A DNA stretch of 64,000 bases. Origin: Argyresthia goedartella. Taxonomy: Eukaryota; Arthropoda; Insecta; Lepidoptera; Argyresthiidae. Where the stretch lies: the NCBI GenBank assembly GCA_949825045.1, contig OX463809.1:2011501-2075500 (forward strand), in the 5' to 3' direction. Of the stretch, positions 1 to 10,395 are shown in pieces (the first letter of the stretch is position 1; each line of letters begins with the position of its first letter). Made by a program: the position numbers and the translations under genes. The notes beneath the pieces are model-generated. The model did not search any database, was not told the origin of the DNA, and saw only the letters and a list, made by a program, of their open reading frames with translations.

Positions 1-627
1 GAGTGTTACAGATGTAGTGAATAATCCTTTCCTATCGGCAAAACTCGGAACAACGATAACACCCGAATGGTGCCGATGTGTCTATGAATTACTGTATTAT
101 TAAATTACGTGTAGGTGGTGTAGGTACCAAATAAATCGCATACTTTATTTATCAATGTAAAATGTCAAATTGCCCGTTTGACGTATATTACACTGAGATG
201 TTAAAACCACCACGATTCTTTCATATAAAGAATACGTTAGGTAAACAAAAATATAACTAGTTACTGAGGACGTTTTATTTCAATAAAACGCACTGATAAA
301 AACCAAATTCCGGTTGGGATGATCTAATGATTCTATAAGGATTGGAACCCCAAAAGTCTAACTATAAGTCAAAACTACAGTAGGATTTTGCAGACCTTTT
401 TTATAACAATAAATTTTTGTAATTTATTAAAAATACTATGACATAACAAAAAAGACACCTCAACATAAAACAAAACAAACCAGCAGAGAAATTAATATAA
501 ATAAATATGATTTTCTGATTGGATGAACGACTTCGATTATGACAGCGGGATAAGAGGAGGAGGAGCGGGGTGGACAGTGTGATGCGAAACAATACTTCCA
601 ACTTCCATATCACAGTCAGAATCAGAA

Positions 628-787
628 CTATTCTGGTGTATCATCGTCAGAGTTTTCATGAACGGTGATTACAAAACTAGCCATATAATTTTCCAACTCA
701 GGTTCGTGTTTTCGGTACTCGTTTTCGCATTTGATGGCGTGGTCACATACTTTGGCCCAAACATCGGAACCAATCATATTAACCTTT
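628..787 (-). pseudogene. DD82E-type transposase, C-terminal fragment
   Basis: Minus-strand frame that aligns with the C-terminus of the transposase at 5112-6776: an MI..(D)W..(C)DH core followed by an acidic tail ending DDDTPE. The reading frame runs straight into the target duplication at 788-791. If the LTR element and one TCCT copy are ignored, it joins in phase to the frame that begins at 7257. It is therefore the 3' end of one transposase gene cut in two by the retrotransposon. No catalytic residue lies in this part. Confidence 0.8.
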
Positions 788-791
788 TCCT
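788..791. other. Target-site duplication TCCT (left copy)
   Basis: TCCT precedes the LTR at 792 and is repeated after the other LTR at 7253-7256. A 4 bp duplication is common for Gypsy-type LTR elements. Confidence 0.75.
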
Positions 792-1544
792 TGAAACAGT
801 GGACTCTAACCTGACCAAAAGAGATTGTTGGCAGGCTCAAGATACATTTATTAATCACAGGGTCGTGAGTTGAATATTGGTGATATAGTTGAAACGCTGG
901 ATAGGGACTCGCCGGAAATTTGTAGACTTCAGCTACTTGGTAGACTCAATCCAACTGGTCCACTTCTCCAGACGTCAACAAGTGACTATGCGGTTAGCGC
1001 CAGGAGGATATTATTCCTCGGCGTGGAACCCTGGAAAGAGACCAGTGTGAATGATAGGAATACAAAAGCGCTACAGCGCCCAGCTATCAGGCGACGGCTC
1101 CCCACACGGTGACTTCCGACGAGGGCCCTAGGGTAATTAGGATCTAAGAGTGCCGCAGTCCAATAGACACTGTATAGAAAAGGGAAATACATAGAGAGTA
1201 TAAAATACACGAAAATAAGAAAGACTAACTACGAACCAATGCTTACCCATGGATTGGGGATAGTAGGGAAGTTTCAAATCAACTACTGCACTTTACAGCA
1301 ACTAAACATTCAGCTCCATTACAGTACTAAAGGGACTAGCCCATCGCCGCAACTAAAGGCGTGACTTAAAAATTATTGATGCAGAAGATACAACCTCACG
1401 TTTCAGAGCTCAAACAATGTCTGCCAAAAAAAACAATCAGCTGCCAGACGAGATTCCAGACCCGATTTTCGAATTTTTATAGTTTTAGTTTTTAACTGGC
1501 TAATCCGCCAGTAGCCAATATGGTCAAGGAGGTAGTACGTTACA
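792..1544 (-). repeat. LTR (3' LTR on the minus strand), uninterrupted copy
   Basis: 753 bp direct repeat of 4071-7252. By eye I count three substitutions and one single-base indel against the other copy, about 0.4 percent, indicating a recent insertion. It retains the empty target site (near 1231-1232) into which the transposon at 4510-6937 inserted in the sister LTR. Confidence 0.85.
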
Positions 1545-1891
1545 TACCCGTCTTGTTTGGGTAGGATTTTACCTGATAAAATCCTCTAAGATACTAACTA
1601 AACTAAACTAAATTAACTACTTAAGATAAAATTATCTAAAGCTCGCCATCTACAATGTCAGAGAAATATATAACTAACAGTCTAGCTCAACTACATACAA
1701 ACATCACACATTCGTACCAACAATCAGACATCAGAATTCATACTAAGTTCATACAAGAGTTCACACTAACATCGTGTAAACACAGCCTTACACACAGGGT
1801 GCCATTATTATAGCCAAATGCACACCCAGATAATTGTAATTTTGTAAAATAAATATTATTAATATAAATATTGTAAAATAAAATGTAATAA
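1545..1891. other. LTR element interior, AT-rich, no gene seen
   Basis: Lies between the 3' LTR and the non-LTR insertion. It contains a short hairpin around 1563-1585 (AGGATTTTA ... TAAAATCCT). No coding motif was recognised. Confidence 0.5.
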
Positions 1892-3030
1892 ATTTGGCGT
1901 TCCTCAGGGCAGTGTACTCGGGCCTCTTCTTTTCTTAATTTATATAAATGACCTGCCGGAAGTCACTAATCAAAGCTGCATTTTATTCGCTAATGATATA
2001 TCAATAAATGTAACTCGCGTGATTACTGATGACATTTCACTTCATGAATTTGACATTAATACAACTATTACCTATATAATTAATTGGTTAAATAATAATA
2101 ATCTGCAAGTAAATTTAAATAAAACAATGTATATAAATTTTAATAACTTTGACAAATATAACAGGAACATGACATTAAATATAAATTATAACGGACAAAT
2201 TCTAGAGGAGGCTAATAGTGTGACATTTTTAGGTATAGTAATTGATCGACATTTGAATTGGAAAGATCAAATTAATAAAATATGTAATAAGATAAACAGA
2301 TTTATTTTTGTGCTAAGACGTTTGCACAAAACAGCCGAGAAAAAAACCGCACTGCTTGCCTATCATGGGTATGTAGAATCCGTCATAAGATATGGTCTGA
2401 TAATTTGGGGTAACGGAACTGTAATTAACAGAGTATTTATTGCCCAAAAAAAATGTTTGCGTGCTATTTGTGGTATGGCACCATATGAGTCCTGCAAACA
2501 AACATTTAAAAAATTAAACATCTTACCGGTACCCTGTCTTTATATACTTGAAATCGGTAAATTCGTTAAGTCAAATCCTGAACTTTTCGTAAAGCTCATG
2601 ATTATTACTCGAGGAACTCTAGAAACCCGAACAGGCTTGTATTTAATCACACACCAAGAACAACACTGTATTTAAAAAATTGCTCAGCAATGTGTGTGAT
2701 TGTGTATAACAAAATACCAGATGACATAAAAACCACTGCCACTCAACACTTTTAAACGCAGATTATTCTATTGGCTTCTGCAAAACTGTTTTTACTCTGT
2801 GGACGAATTTCTGAACTTCAAACGTAGGTGAAACTGGTCTTGGCTTTTGTTGTTTTGTTTGTGTTTTTAATTTATACAATTTATGTGATTTAATGAGAAT
2901 AGACTAAAACTAGATCTCAAACATTTGCATGCTACAATTTAATAGCTGATTAAGGCGTTCAACTTTCATGTTATTTAAGAGCTCTTTTACCCTTATCTTT
3001 GCAAATAAATTTCTTATTTCTTATTTATTT
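1892..3030 (+). mobile_element. 5'-truncated CR1/Jockey-type non-LTR retrotransposon fragment
   Basis: The frame opens inside the reverse transcriptase at FGVPQGSVLGPLLF, then ILFAND where the family has FADD, so the second catalytic Asp position is intact but the first is replaced by Asn. The connection domain with FLGIVIDRHLNWK and YGLIIWG follows to 2675. After a frame break, the C-terminal NKIPDDI...YSVDEFLN block can be read to about 2826. The 3' end has AATAAA followed by TTCTTATTTCTTATTT, the short repeated tail typical of such elements. 5' truncation is the usual outcome of incomplete target-primed reverse transcription. It lies inside the LTR element interior, so it is younger than that element's internal sequence. 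Confidence 0.8.
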
Positions 3031-4056
3031 CAGACTAACTGTCAGAAGTTGAAAAATAAGCAAGATCCCTTGAACTAAAATAAGAACCTTAGTACATAAA
3101 CGCCCCGATAGCTTAGCTACTATCGTAACGCAGAATAACACCATGAGGGGCAGCTCCCTCAAGTGTTCAAGACTTCCTGCACCGTTAGTGGGTACAGAAA
3201 ATAATAATAGAGTAGAATATCTATTCTACAACAAAGAGTAAAAAAGTAGAGAATTATAGTTCAAGAGGCCATAAGCTAAAGTAACACGACATTGCAGAGT
3301 AACGTTACACAATAAAGAACTTTTACATAGCTGTAGATATAGATGGTTTTTAGAATAAAAGAGTCAAAATACTTATTACATACATAAAAGAATCGTTAAC
3401 TTCTATTGAATAAGACAGAACGCTGTCGCAGCCTATCTTCAGACAGAAGGTGCTCTAAGACAGACAGATGGGTCATGGTGAATAGAATATTACAGGAAAT
3501 ACACCAACATGTACCTCCTCGAAGCTCAACCTCATACTCCAATTCAGCCTTATTTAGCGACAGATATTTTATAGGAAACGTCATGTTTACCACCTATCTA
3601 GTAAACTGTACAAATTTACATAAAAGTAAGCAGAGTACACGACTAACGCCCGGTTTCTGGTACAAAATCAAGCCATTGATCTACCGTTTTGACAGCTGAA
3701 ATTGATAAAGGACTGTCAACAACAGATTAAATGTACGAGAAATCGGCCGTTAAACACTAACCTTATTTATTATTTAATAGTCCGAAAAGTTTCCCTACTA
3801 AAATCTTCACAATTTATTAATTTATTTTTCGTACTGAGAATTTGGAGGAAAATATTTATGACAACGGCCGTCAGAGTGCGACCATAAATAATGTAGAAAT
3901 GAGCTAGGTACCCAGATAAACCATCAAATATACTCCTGTCAGACAAAAATAAACACAACAAAATATACAAGCTACGAAAGAAATCTAGCGTTCTACGGCG
4001 CTCTTATGGCCTAACTACTCTGACCAGACATAAAACTCTATCACCAATATTCCCTT
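3031..4056. other. LTR element interior, non-coding leader region, no gene recognised
   Basis: Minus-strand 5' untranslated or leader sequence of the LTR element. Small frames at 3396-3593, 3406-3699 and 3770-3970 show no recognisable domain and are probably chance. Confidence 0.5.
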
Positions 4057-4069
4057 AATCCGGGCGCCA
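4057..4069 (-). promoter_or_regulatory. Putative primer binding site
   Basis: On the minus strand TGGCGCCCGGATT begins one base inside the LTR. The first nine bases match the common tRNA-Lys primer binding sequence of Gypsy-type elements; the match beyond that is weak. Confidence 0.6.
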
Positions 4070-4509
4070 TTGAAACAGTGGACTCTAACCTGACCAAAAG
4101 AGATTGTTGGCAGGCTCAAGATACATTTATTAATCACAGGGTCGTGAGTTGAATATTGGTGATATAGTTGAAACGCTGGATAGGGACTCGCCGGAAATTT
4201 GTAGACTTCAGCTACTTGGTAGACTCAATCCAACTGGTCCACTTCTCCAGACGTCAACAAGTGATTATGCGGTTAGCGCCAGGAGGATATTATTCCTCGG
4301 CGTGGAACCCTGGAAAGAGACCAGTGTGAAGGATAGAAATACAAAAGCGCTACAGCGCCCAGCTATCAGGCGACGGCTCCCACACGGTGACTTCCGACGA
4401 GGGCCCTAGGGTAATTAGGATCTAAGAGTGCCGCAGTCCAATAGACACTGTATAGAAAAGGGAAATACATAGAGAGTATAAAATACACGAAAATAAGAAA
4501 GACTAACTA

Positions 4510-6937
4510 GAAATTTGACCAGCGAGTGGCTGCACAAAAAAAAAGCGGCAAATTCAAAATATCTTTAGCTGGTAACACGAAGCATAGTGCAAAAAAAGTA
4601 ATTTGATACTTGGTCATCATCATCTGTGGCCGCTATAACAACAAATATTATAAATAGAAAATTAAATAAGTAAAAATAAATAAATAAATAAGTATATAAA
4701 AAAAAACCCATACAAAAAATCTAATTTCTTCGTTGTTTTTTGCGATAGTGTCTAAACCGTTATAACTAGTCAGTTTAAATTTTCACAGATGATGTATTTC
4801 AAGTGACTGAATTTCTTTTTTTGGTAACTTGTATATATGTATAGTATAACACGACAATTACTTTTTTAGCATAAGACAGGAAATTATCCCTTGCCCTAAC
4901 AAAGTTTTACTAGTAATCAGAATAAAGTGACATATGTATATATATTATTTCCACTTGGAAATGTCATCTAAAGGGTAAAGTGCTACACATACCTGTAGAT
5001 ACATTTAATGGAGCTGAATGTAGTAAGGTGAAAGAAAACAATAATATTTTAAACTAATTTTAATATTATATTTTCTATAATCATAAATTTATAAAGAAGG
5101 TACAGATTTATTCAAGATTCATAGTCAAAATCAGATTCCAGAAATTCAACGCCTGAAAGAGAACTATCAGTATCACTTTCATTATCACTTTCACGAACTT
5201 CTATAATGAATGGAGCCAGTTCGTTATCCAGAATGTTGTCCTTAGACTTGTATTGTTGTTCAACATTGATTACATGGTCTGTACATTTTTTCCAATCTTC
5301 TGCTGTAATCATTGAAAAACATTCCCGGATCAAATTTTCAGTTTCTGAACCATGTAACCCCACATTTCTGCTAGCTACTTTTCGCTTTGCGAGGCTCCAT
5401 ATGAGCTCAATAGCATTTAGGTCACAATGATATGGAGGCAATTTAAGGACCTCATGCCCATGCTGCTTCAATATCTCCTCTGCTGCATATACAGGACCAA
5501 TTTTGTTTTCCTGAACAAGGCACATCAATTCCTCTTTTTTATAACAGTCTTCATATGGTATATTATTTTCCCTTAGCCATTTTTGAATATCGGCCTTTAA
5601 GCTGTGAATGGTTGGAGGCTTATTTATTTGTGTTACATGGTAACTTGCATTGTCCATTACAATTACACTAGGCTCGGTCAAATTTGGGATCAACATTTCT
5701 CGTAACGACTTTAAAAAATTTACACTGTTCATATCGTCATGATAATCAGCTGCTTTGGATTTTGTGCTAAAAACAAGCAAAGCGTTGGGCACAAATCCTT
5801 GCTCCGAACCAGCATGCACTATGATATGCCTTCTACCCGAAGAAATTTTTTCAACTACACCGGAAGTCGAAGGCCCTTGCCATGACTTCTTCGGTCTATA
5901 ATTTTGGTGGACATATGTCTCATCAAGATACACAATCATTTTTCCTTCTTGTCGTTTTTTATGTATAGTTCTTAGAAATCTTTGTCTCCATCCAGATATT
6001 TCAAAATTTTCCATGAGAATGGAGCGTTCTTCTTTATTTTTTTTAAACTGAAATCCATTCCGATGCAGTATTTTCCTCAGTGTTTCACGACATCCTGAGA
6101 ATCCTATAGATTCTTTCAATTCCGCATGTAAGGTTCTTAGAGTAGGTACCTGCTTTTTGACACAATAAAATTCGTTAATTTTATTACGGATGGCTGTCAC
6201 ATCAAAATTATCTAAATTTGACACAGTTGGTGGGCGGGGACGTTTTTTTCCTGGCGTATTCCATTCGCCTTGGTTAATAGAGCCCTCTTTTTTAATTGTG
6301 CGTAACGTTCGAATGCTTACACCTGAAAAAAAAAACAAGTGTTAACTAAAGGAAATCGACACATTAAAATATTAAGAAATCGAGATGTGTAAATATAGTT
6401 TATTATTTATATTACCTGTCATAGTGGACACTTTCTCCAAATAACCTGATTCTGATTCGTTATTATCAATAACCTTCTTTAGTTCTCTTGCTAGCTTTTC
6501 AATAGTTTGTTTGACATTTTCGTCATCCACGCCAGCTGTAATAAAAATTATTCATAAGTAATATAAACACTAACGTTCCTACTTCGTGAATTAAAGATTT
6601 ATATTCAGGGAAGTATCAACATTGTTTGACAATAACTTACCGGTCGCCTGAATGATTTCATCCAACATTCGTTTCTTTTTCAGTAATCTCTCATTTTCGT
6701 CGCGTCTAACCTGATTATAGCTAGAGATTATCGTAAATAACATGCTTCTAACACTGCTTTTGATCGGTTTAGCCATTTTAGTACGATGTAATCTTCCGTA
6801 ACAAATGCACTGAGACGCTATTCTAGGTTATGTGCGAACAGAGGTTGACAATTAGTTTGACACTTTTGACAGATAAAATTGTTGCCATATATAGAATTCT
6901 GTAAAAATGCTTGTGCAGCGACTCGCTGGTCAAACTT
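4510..6937 (-). mobile_element. DD82E-type Tc1/mariner-superfamily transposon, apparently complete
   Basis: 2428 bp element with inverted ends; the cores 4514-4537 and 6911-6934 match at 23 of 24 bases (TTTGACCAGCGAGT...). TA flanks both sides, and the sister LTR provides the unfilled site with a single TA. It encodes one spliced transposase on the minus strand with no disabling change seen. By its long D-to-E spacing it resembles elements described as Sailor or DD82E; that family name is from memory. Because it sits within one LTR and not the other, it inserted after the LTR element. Confidence 0.88.
5112..6776 (-). CDS. Transposase, three exons, apparently intact (488 residues)
   Basis: Exon 1 is 6641-6776 (ATG at 6774-6776; donor GTAAGT). 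Exon 2 is 6416-6535 (acceptor ACAG, donor GTAATA). Exon 3 is 5112-6322 (acceptor T-rich...CAG). Introns are 105 and 93 bp. Phases fit (136+120+1211 nt, 489 codons with stop). Exon 2 and early exon 3 carry the helix-turn-helix-like region (VSTMTGVSIRTLRTIKK), followed by a proline-rich KKRPRPP. The catalytic triad is VYLDET (D219), VMDNASYH (D309) and LNAIELIW (E391); 81 residues separate the last two. Role from family knowledge: it binds the terminal repeats and moves the element by cut and paste at TA. No stop or frameshift was seen; activity itself is not shown. Confidence 0.85.
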
Positions 6938-7256
6938 TACGAACCAATGCTTACCCATGGATTGGGGATAGTAGGGAAGTTTCAAATCAACTACTGCACT
7001 TTACAGCAACTAAACATTCAGCTCCATTACAGTACTAAAGGGACTAGCCCATCGCCGCAACTAAAGGCGTGACTTAAAAATTATTGATGCAGAAGATACA
7101 ACCTCACGTTTCAGAGCTCAAACAATGTCTGCCAAAAAAAACAATCAGCTGCCAGACGAGATTCCAGACCCGATTTTCGAATTTTTATAGTTTTAGTTTT
7201 TAACTGGCTAATCCGCCAGTAGCCAATATGGTCAAGGAGGTAGTACGTTACATCCT

Positions 7257-8425
7257 GTACCAATTGTTTCACAGTAGTCATATTCATACTGATGTTTCTT
7301 TTGGATACGTATTCCTTTATTTGAGACCATATGTTTTCAATCGGATTGAAATCAGGATGATATGGTGGCAATCTTAGTACGCTGTGTCCATATTCGTTCA
7401 TAAGTTTATCTATAGAGTATTCTACAAAGTCTTGTTTGTACTTGCAAATAATTTCATATATTTCAAGTTTCGTTAATGACGGATCAATCGGAACGTTATG
7501 TTTGGATAGCCAATCAATCATGTCTTGCTTCCTGGTATTTGAATTAGGAGGTTTTTCTACGTACTTATTATGATATGCAGCATTATCTACTACTAGTACC
7601 GAATGTGGAGCTAAGTTTGGAATGAGTTGATTACGAAGCCATTTTTCATAGTTTTCATTGTTCATCGCGTTGTGATAGTCACCTGTTTTATCAGTAGACT
7701 GATACATTAACAATGCCCCAGGTGTAAACGCCTTTCTACTACCAGCGTGCACTATTATAAGACGTTGTCCTTTAGAAATTAACTGTTTCACTCCGTTTTC
7801 TGACGAGTCAGCCCAGCTTTTACCTGCCAAATGTGAGGTATGGATGTATGTTTCATCCATATAAACAATCTCTCTCCCTTGCAATCTGTACTTTTTTATC
7901 GCGGCTAAAAACTTTACTCTTTTTAAACAACATCATCTTTCTCGATAAGTAATTTTCTGTTGTTTTCAACTTTTTTATACCGAAATCCCATTTTTCTATG
8001 AATTTTTCTTAGCGTAAAGTCACATCCCTTAAAATTTATGGCTTCGGATAACTTGGGCTTCAGGGCTTTATAATTGTAGGTACTTGTTTGTATATCAAAT
8101 GTAAATTATACACTAATCGGCGTATAACGTTGTAGTCAAAATCGTCAAGACCTAGACAAAATAATTTATTTGGTCTACCCAACTTTGCCGACTTCGGACC
8201 ATTGGAGGTGGATTGATTTATGTATTCTTTTTGCAATATTTTATTTACTGTTCGTTGAGAAATTCCACTGGCCTCTGAAACTCGTTTTTGGACTTTACAA
8301 AAGTAAGCAGTATAGTTGGTATGTTTGAATTTATCATTTTCAGTTAAGAAATATAAATAAATATTGAAAATAACTTCGCAGGCTTGCCGATCTAAACGTT
8401 TTCCTTTTCTTAGTGCTTTCGGCAT
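7257..8425 (-). pseudogene. DD82E-type transposase, N-terminal and catalytic part, frameshifted
   Basis: The frame at 8060-8425 begins MPKALRKGKR and covers the N-terminal helix-turn-helix-like region (SGISQRTVNKILQ) and a linker with LGRPNK. The frame at 7257-7884 carries the catalytic core: VYMDET (first D), VVDNAAYH (second D) and FNPIENIW (E), with 82 residues between the second D and the E. About 170 bases between the two frames are still recognisable as transposase but need at least two frame changes, near 8050 and 7925. Family knowledge: IS630/Tc1/mariner enzymes cut and paste DNA at TA sites. Unlike the related gene at 5112-6776, this copy shows no introns in its N-terminal part. It cannot make an active enzyme as it stands. 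Confidence 0.82.
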
Positions 8426-8747
8426 GTCTGTTATAAATTGTTAATGTGGATCGAATAAAATCAATGTTTATTATTTACAAAAATGACAGACAAGAGTGAA
8501 ATGCAAAGTCAAAAAAAAAATATAGGTGGTCTGCATTAATACACGAGTCCATGAAGTTTATCAAAAAATCTAACATAAATATCAACAAAATATTTCTGTG
8601 GTATTAACTACTCTATATAGATACTTCCTCTTGCAATGCGACCGTTCCCTACGTTGTCTCGATGGGTACTGAGTGCGAGTGAAGTAGTAAGACAAAAACG
8701 AACATTTCCGAGAAAATACGAAAGGAAAGGATTATTCACTACATCTG

Positions 8748-8962
8748 TATAATATTGTAGAAATGTGTAGTTAGTTGAATGTGGAAAATATAGATGGCGG
8801 TTCGTTGCCTTTAAATTCCAAATGCTTTTAACTCAAAGTAATACTTTATTCACTACATATAATTGCAAAAAAAAATGACTATTATTTTACTTAGATTATT
8901 TTATGATGTTATAAAGTCTATTTCTAGTTTAACTGTATGATCTAAAGGTACATTACTGTCGC
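8748..8962. other. Flanking sequence, no gene seen
   Basis: AT-rich stretch after the outer transposon with no recognisable coding or repeat motif. Confidence 0.4.
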
Positions 8963-9176
8963 GGTCTGTAATGACTGCGTTGCTGGTCGCACTGTTGGTG
9001 GCCGAAAGCGCAGCACAGCGCAGCTCAAGGCCTACACAGCGCGATCAGCTTTGCAGCCTTTGATGGACAAGCGCGGACATCAAAGGCTGCAATGGTGACC
9101 AAACTTATAGGCCGAGCGTAGCTAAGCTAAGCTCGAGGCCTTCATAGTGTGGCCAGCAGTGCAGTCATTACGGACC
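8963..9176. repeat. Small foldback repeat with an inner perfect hairpin
   Basis: Outer arms start GGTCTGTAATGACTGC at 8963 and end with its near-complement GCAGTCATTACGGACC at 9176; similarity continues imperfectly inward for about 30 bp. Inside is a perfect 13 bp stem (9053-9065 with 9078-9090) around a 12-base loop. It may be a short MITE, but no clear target duplication was seen. Confidence 0.6.
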
Positions 9177-9371
9177 AAGGCTTGTATAGTACTTTACTCA
9201 TATAATGCGAGTAATGAAATAAAACCAGCTTATCCCCTTAATGCATGGCCTGACCCGAAATGGATCGCGATTTTCAACTTTATTGCTTGGTAATACAGTT
9301 AAAAACCTACGAAACCATATATGGGTTAGTATACAGTAAAGGTTTATTATAAAATTGAGAGTAAAATATAG
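9177..9371. other. No gene or repeat recognised
   Basis: Short AT-rich interval between the foldback and the first CR1-type fragment. Confidence 0.3.
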
Positions 9372-9603
9372 CGTTGGATCTACTAAGATCATACCTAAGC
9401 AATAGAATTCAAAAGGCAGAAGTCAACGGCGTTAAATCTGATGGATCGGGGAAAAAATTGGGGTTCCACAAGGTTCCATATTAGGCCCTTTCTTATTCCT
9501 GGTATATATTAACGATCTGCCTTTTATGGTGGAGAAATTGACTAACATAGTGCTGTTTGCTGATGATACTTCACTGGTCTTCAAAATTGAAAGACAAAAA
9601 GAA
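9372..9603 (+). pseudogene. CR1/Jockey-type reverse transcriptase fragment
   Basis: Encodes LDLLRSYLSNRIQKAEVNG, then [19 protein letters not shown] and the catalytic FADD box, ending at KIERQKE. It is nearly identical to the family at 12594-13793 but in the opposite orientation. It is cut off abruptly where an RNase H-type fragment begins near 9604, so it is one piece of a rearranged mosaic. Confidence 0.8.
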
Positions 9604-9952
9604 GATCTTCAACATGATAGCTACGCGAGATGCAAACCAAGAATGGAAGAACACCAAAGACTGTAGGCAGTCTAAGATGTTTATCTTAAGGAAAGACCCC
9701 AAAAAAGCTAAGTATTTACTTAATCTTAGTAGGAAAAACTTAGCAATATTAGTAGGTGTGGTGACAGGTCACTGTAAACTAAATAGACACCTATCATTAT
9801 TAAGGCTCGTACAGGACCCATCATGCCCTCACTGTGGCTTGGAGGAAAGTACAAACATAAGATGGCGAACACTAGGGATGGATAACATAAGCAGATGATT
9901 TGTCTAACTTAAAGTTTAGCGACATCCTAGAATTAATTAAACGAACAAGAAG
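9604..9952 (+). pseudogene. I-type non-LTR retrotransposon, post-RNase H C-terminal fragment
   Basis: The frame reads [15 protein letters not shown], then GVVTGHCKLNRHL and a CPHCGLEEST zinc-knuckle, typical of the region after RNase H in I-clade elements. A near-identical block occurs at 13922-14290. The first about 80 bp occur inverted at 9963-10042, producing a local inverted repeat. Confidence 0.75.
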
Positions 9953-9954
9953 AT

Positions 9955-10395
9955 TTGGGGAGAAACATCTTAGACTGCCTACAGTCTTTGGTGTTCTTCC
10001 ATTCTTGGTTTGCATCTCGCGTAGGTATCATGTTGAAGATTTTCTTTGTGACAGTCGCTGATATAGGTAATCTTGGTTCTGGTCCAATGAAACGCTCATC
10101 AGCGCCGTTTCTTGCCAGCTCATCTGCTTTTTCGTTACCGTGAATCCCTTCATGGCCGGGGACCCATGCCATAATGATTTCTGATGTTCTTCCCAAAGAG
10201 TTAAGACTGGCCTTACACTCTTTGACTAGTGCAGATTTATTCATTGGTTGCCTAAGCGCCATTAAAGCTGCCTGACTGTCAGAATAAATTACTACTATCT
10301 TGTTTTTGATTTCTGCTGTTTCCCTTAGTGCTTCAGCGCATTCCATTATGGCGTATAATTCCGCTTGGAACACGCTGGCAAGTCCAAACTCATAC
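9955..10395 (-). pseudogene. I-type non-LTR retrotransposon RNase H fragment
   Basis: The minus-strand frame shows RNase H motifs in order: FQAELYAI (E), IYSDSQAAL (D), WVPGHEGIHGNEKADELA (H and D), then the same [11 protein letters not shown] block as the neighbouring plus-strand piece. The first strand of the fold, with the initial YTDGS Asp, is missing: the fragment starts at FGLASVFQ next to an unrelated RNase H running the other way. Confidence 0.8.

Larger units (their letters stand above)
792..7252 (-). mobile_element. LTR retrotransposon, probably non-autonomous, minus orientation, containing two younger insertions
   Basis: Two direct repeats of about 753 bp (792-1544 and 4071-7252, the second split by a transposon) flank an interior at 1545-4070. 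Each repeat begins TGAAACAG and ends GTTACA on the + strand, so both strands show TG...CA ends. A TCCT target duplication surrounds the whole. Read on the minus strand, the LTR end near 4071 is followed after one base by TGGCGCCCGG, a lysine-tRNA-type primer binding site, which gives the orientation. Excluding the non-LTR fragment (about 1892-3030), the interior is only about 1.4 kb, and I find no gag, protease, RT or integrase motif in it. It looks like a LARD/TRIM-like derivative needing proteins in trans. Confidence 0.8.
4071..7252 (-). repeat. LTR (5' LTR on the minus strand), interrupted by a DD82E-type transposon
   Basis: Segments 4071-4509 and 6940-7252 together match 792-1544 almost perfectly. 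The break is exactly at a TA duplicated on both sides of the inserted transposon (4508-4509 and 6938-6939). Confidence 0.85.
9..8747 (-). mobile_element. Tc1/mariner-superfamily (DD82E-type) transposon, degenerate, carrying nested insertions
   Basis: Terminal inverted repeats of about 25 bp lie at 9-33 and 8723-8747 and match exactly by eye; both begin CAGATGTAGTG. A TA dinucleotide sits outside each end (7-8 and 8748-8749), the usual target duplication of this superfamily. The transposase is on the minus strand, with its N-terminal part at 7257-8425 and its C-terminal part at 628-787. The two are separated by an LTR retrotransposon (792-7252) that duplicated the target TCCT. Without that insertion the element would be about 2.27 kb, close to the 2.43 kb of the related element inside it. 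The left flank is only 8 bases long here. Confidence 0.85.

Noticed and set aside
870..1112. 80-codon frame repeated at 4149-4409
   Set aside because: Both lie within the LTRs and the match is LTR identity; no domain and one indel disrupts the second copy.
8846..8862. Third copy of the outer transposon end (TTTATTCACTACATATA)
   Set aside because: Only about 12 bases match, with no partner end.
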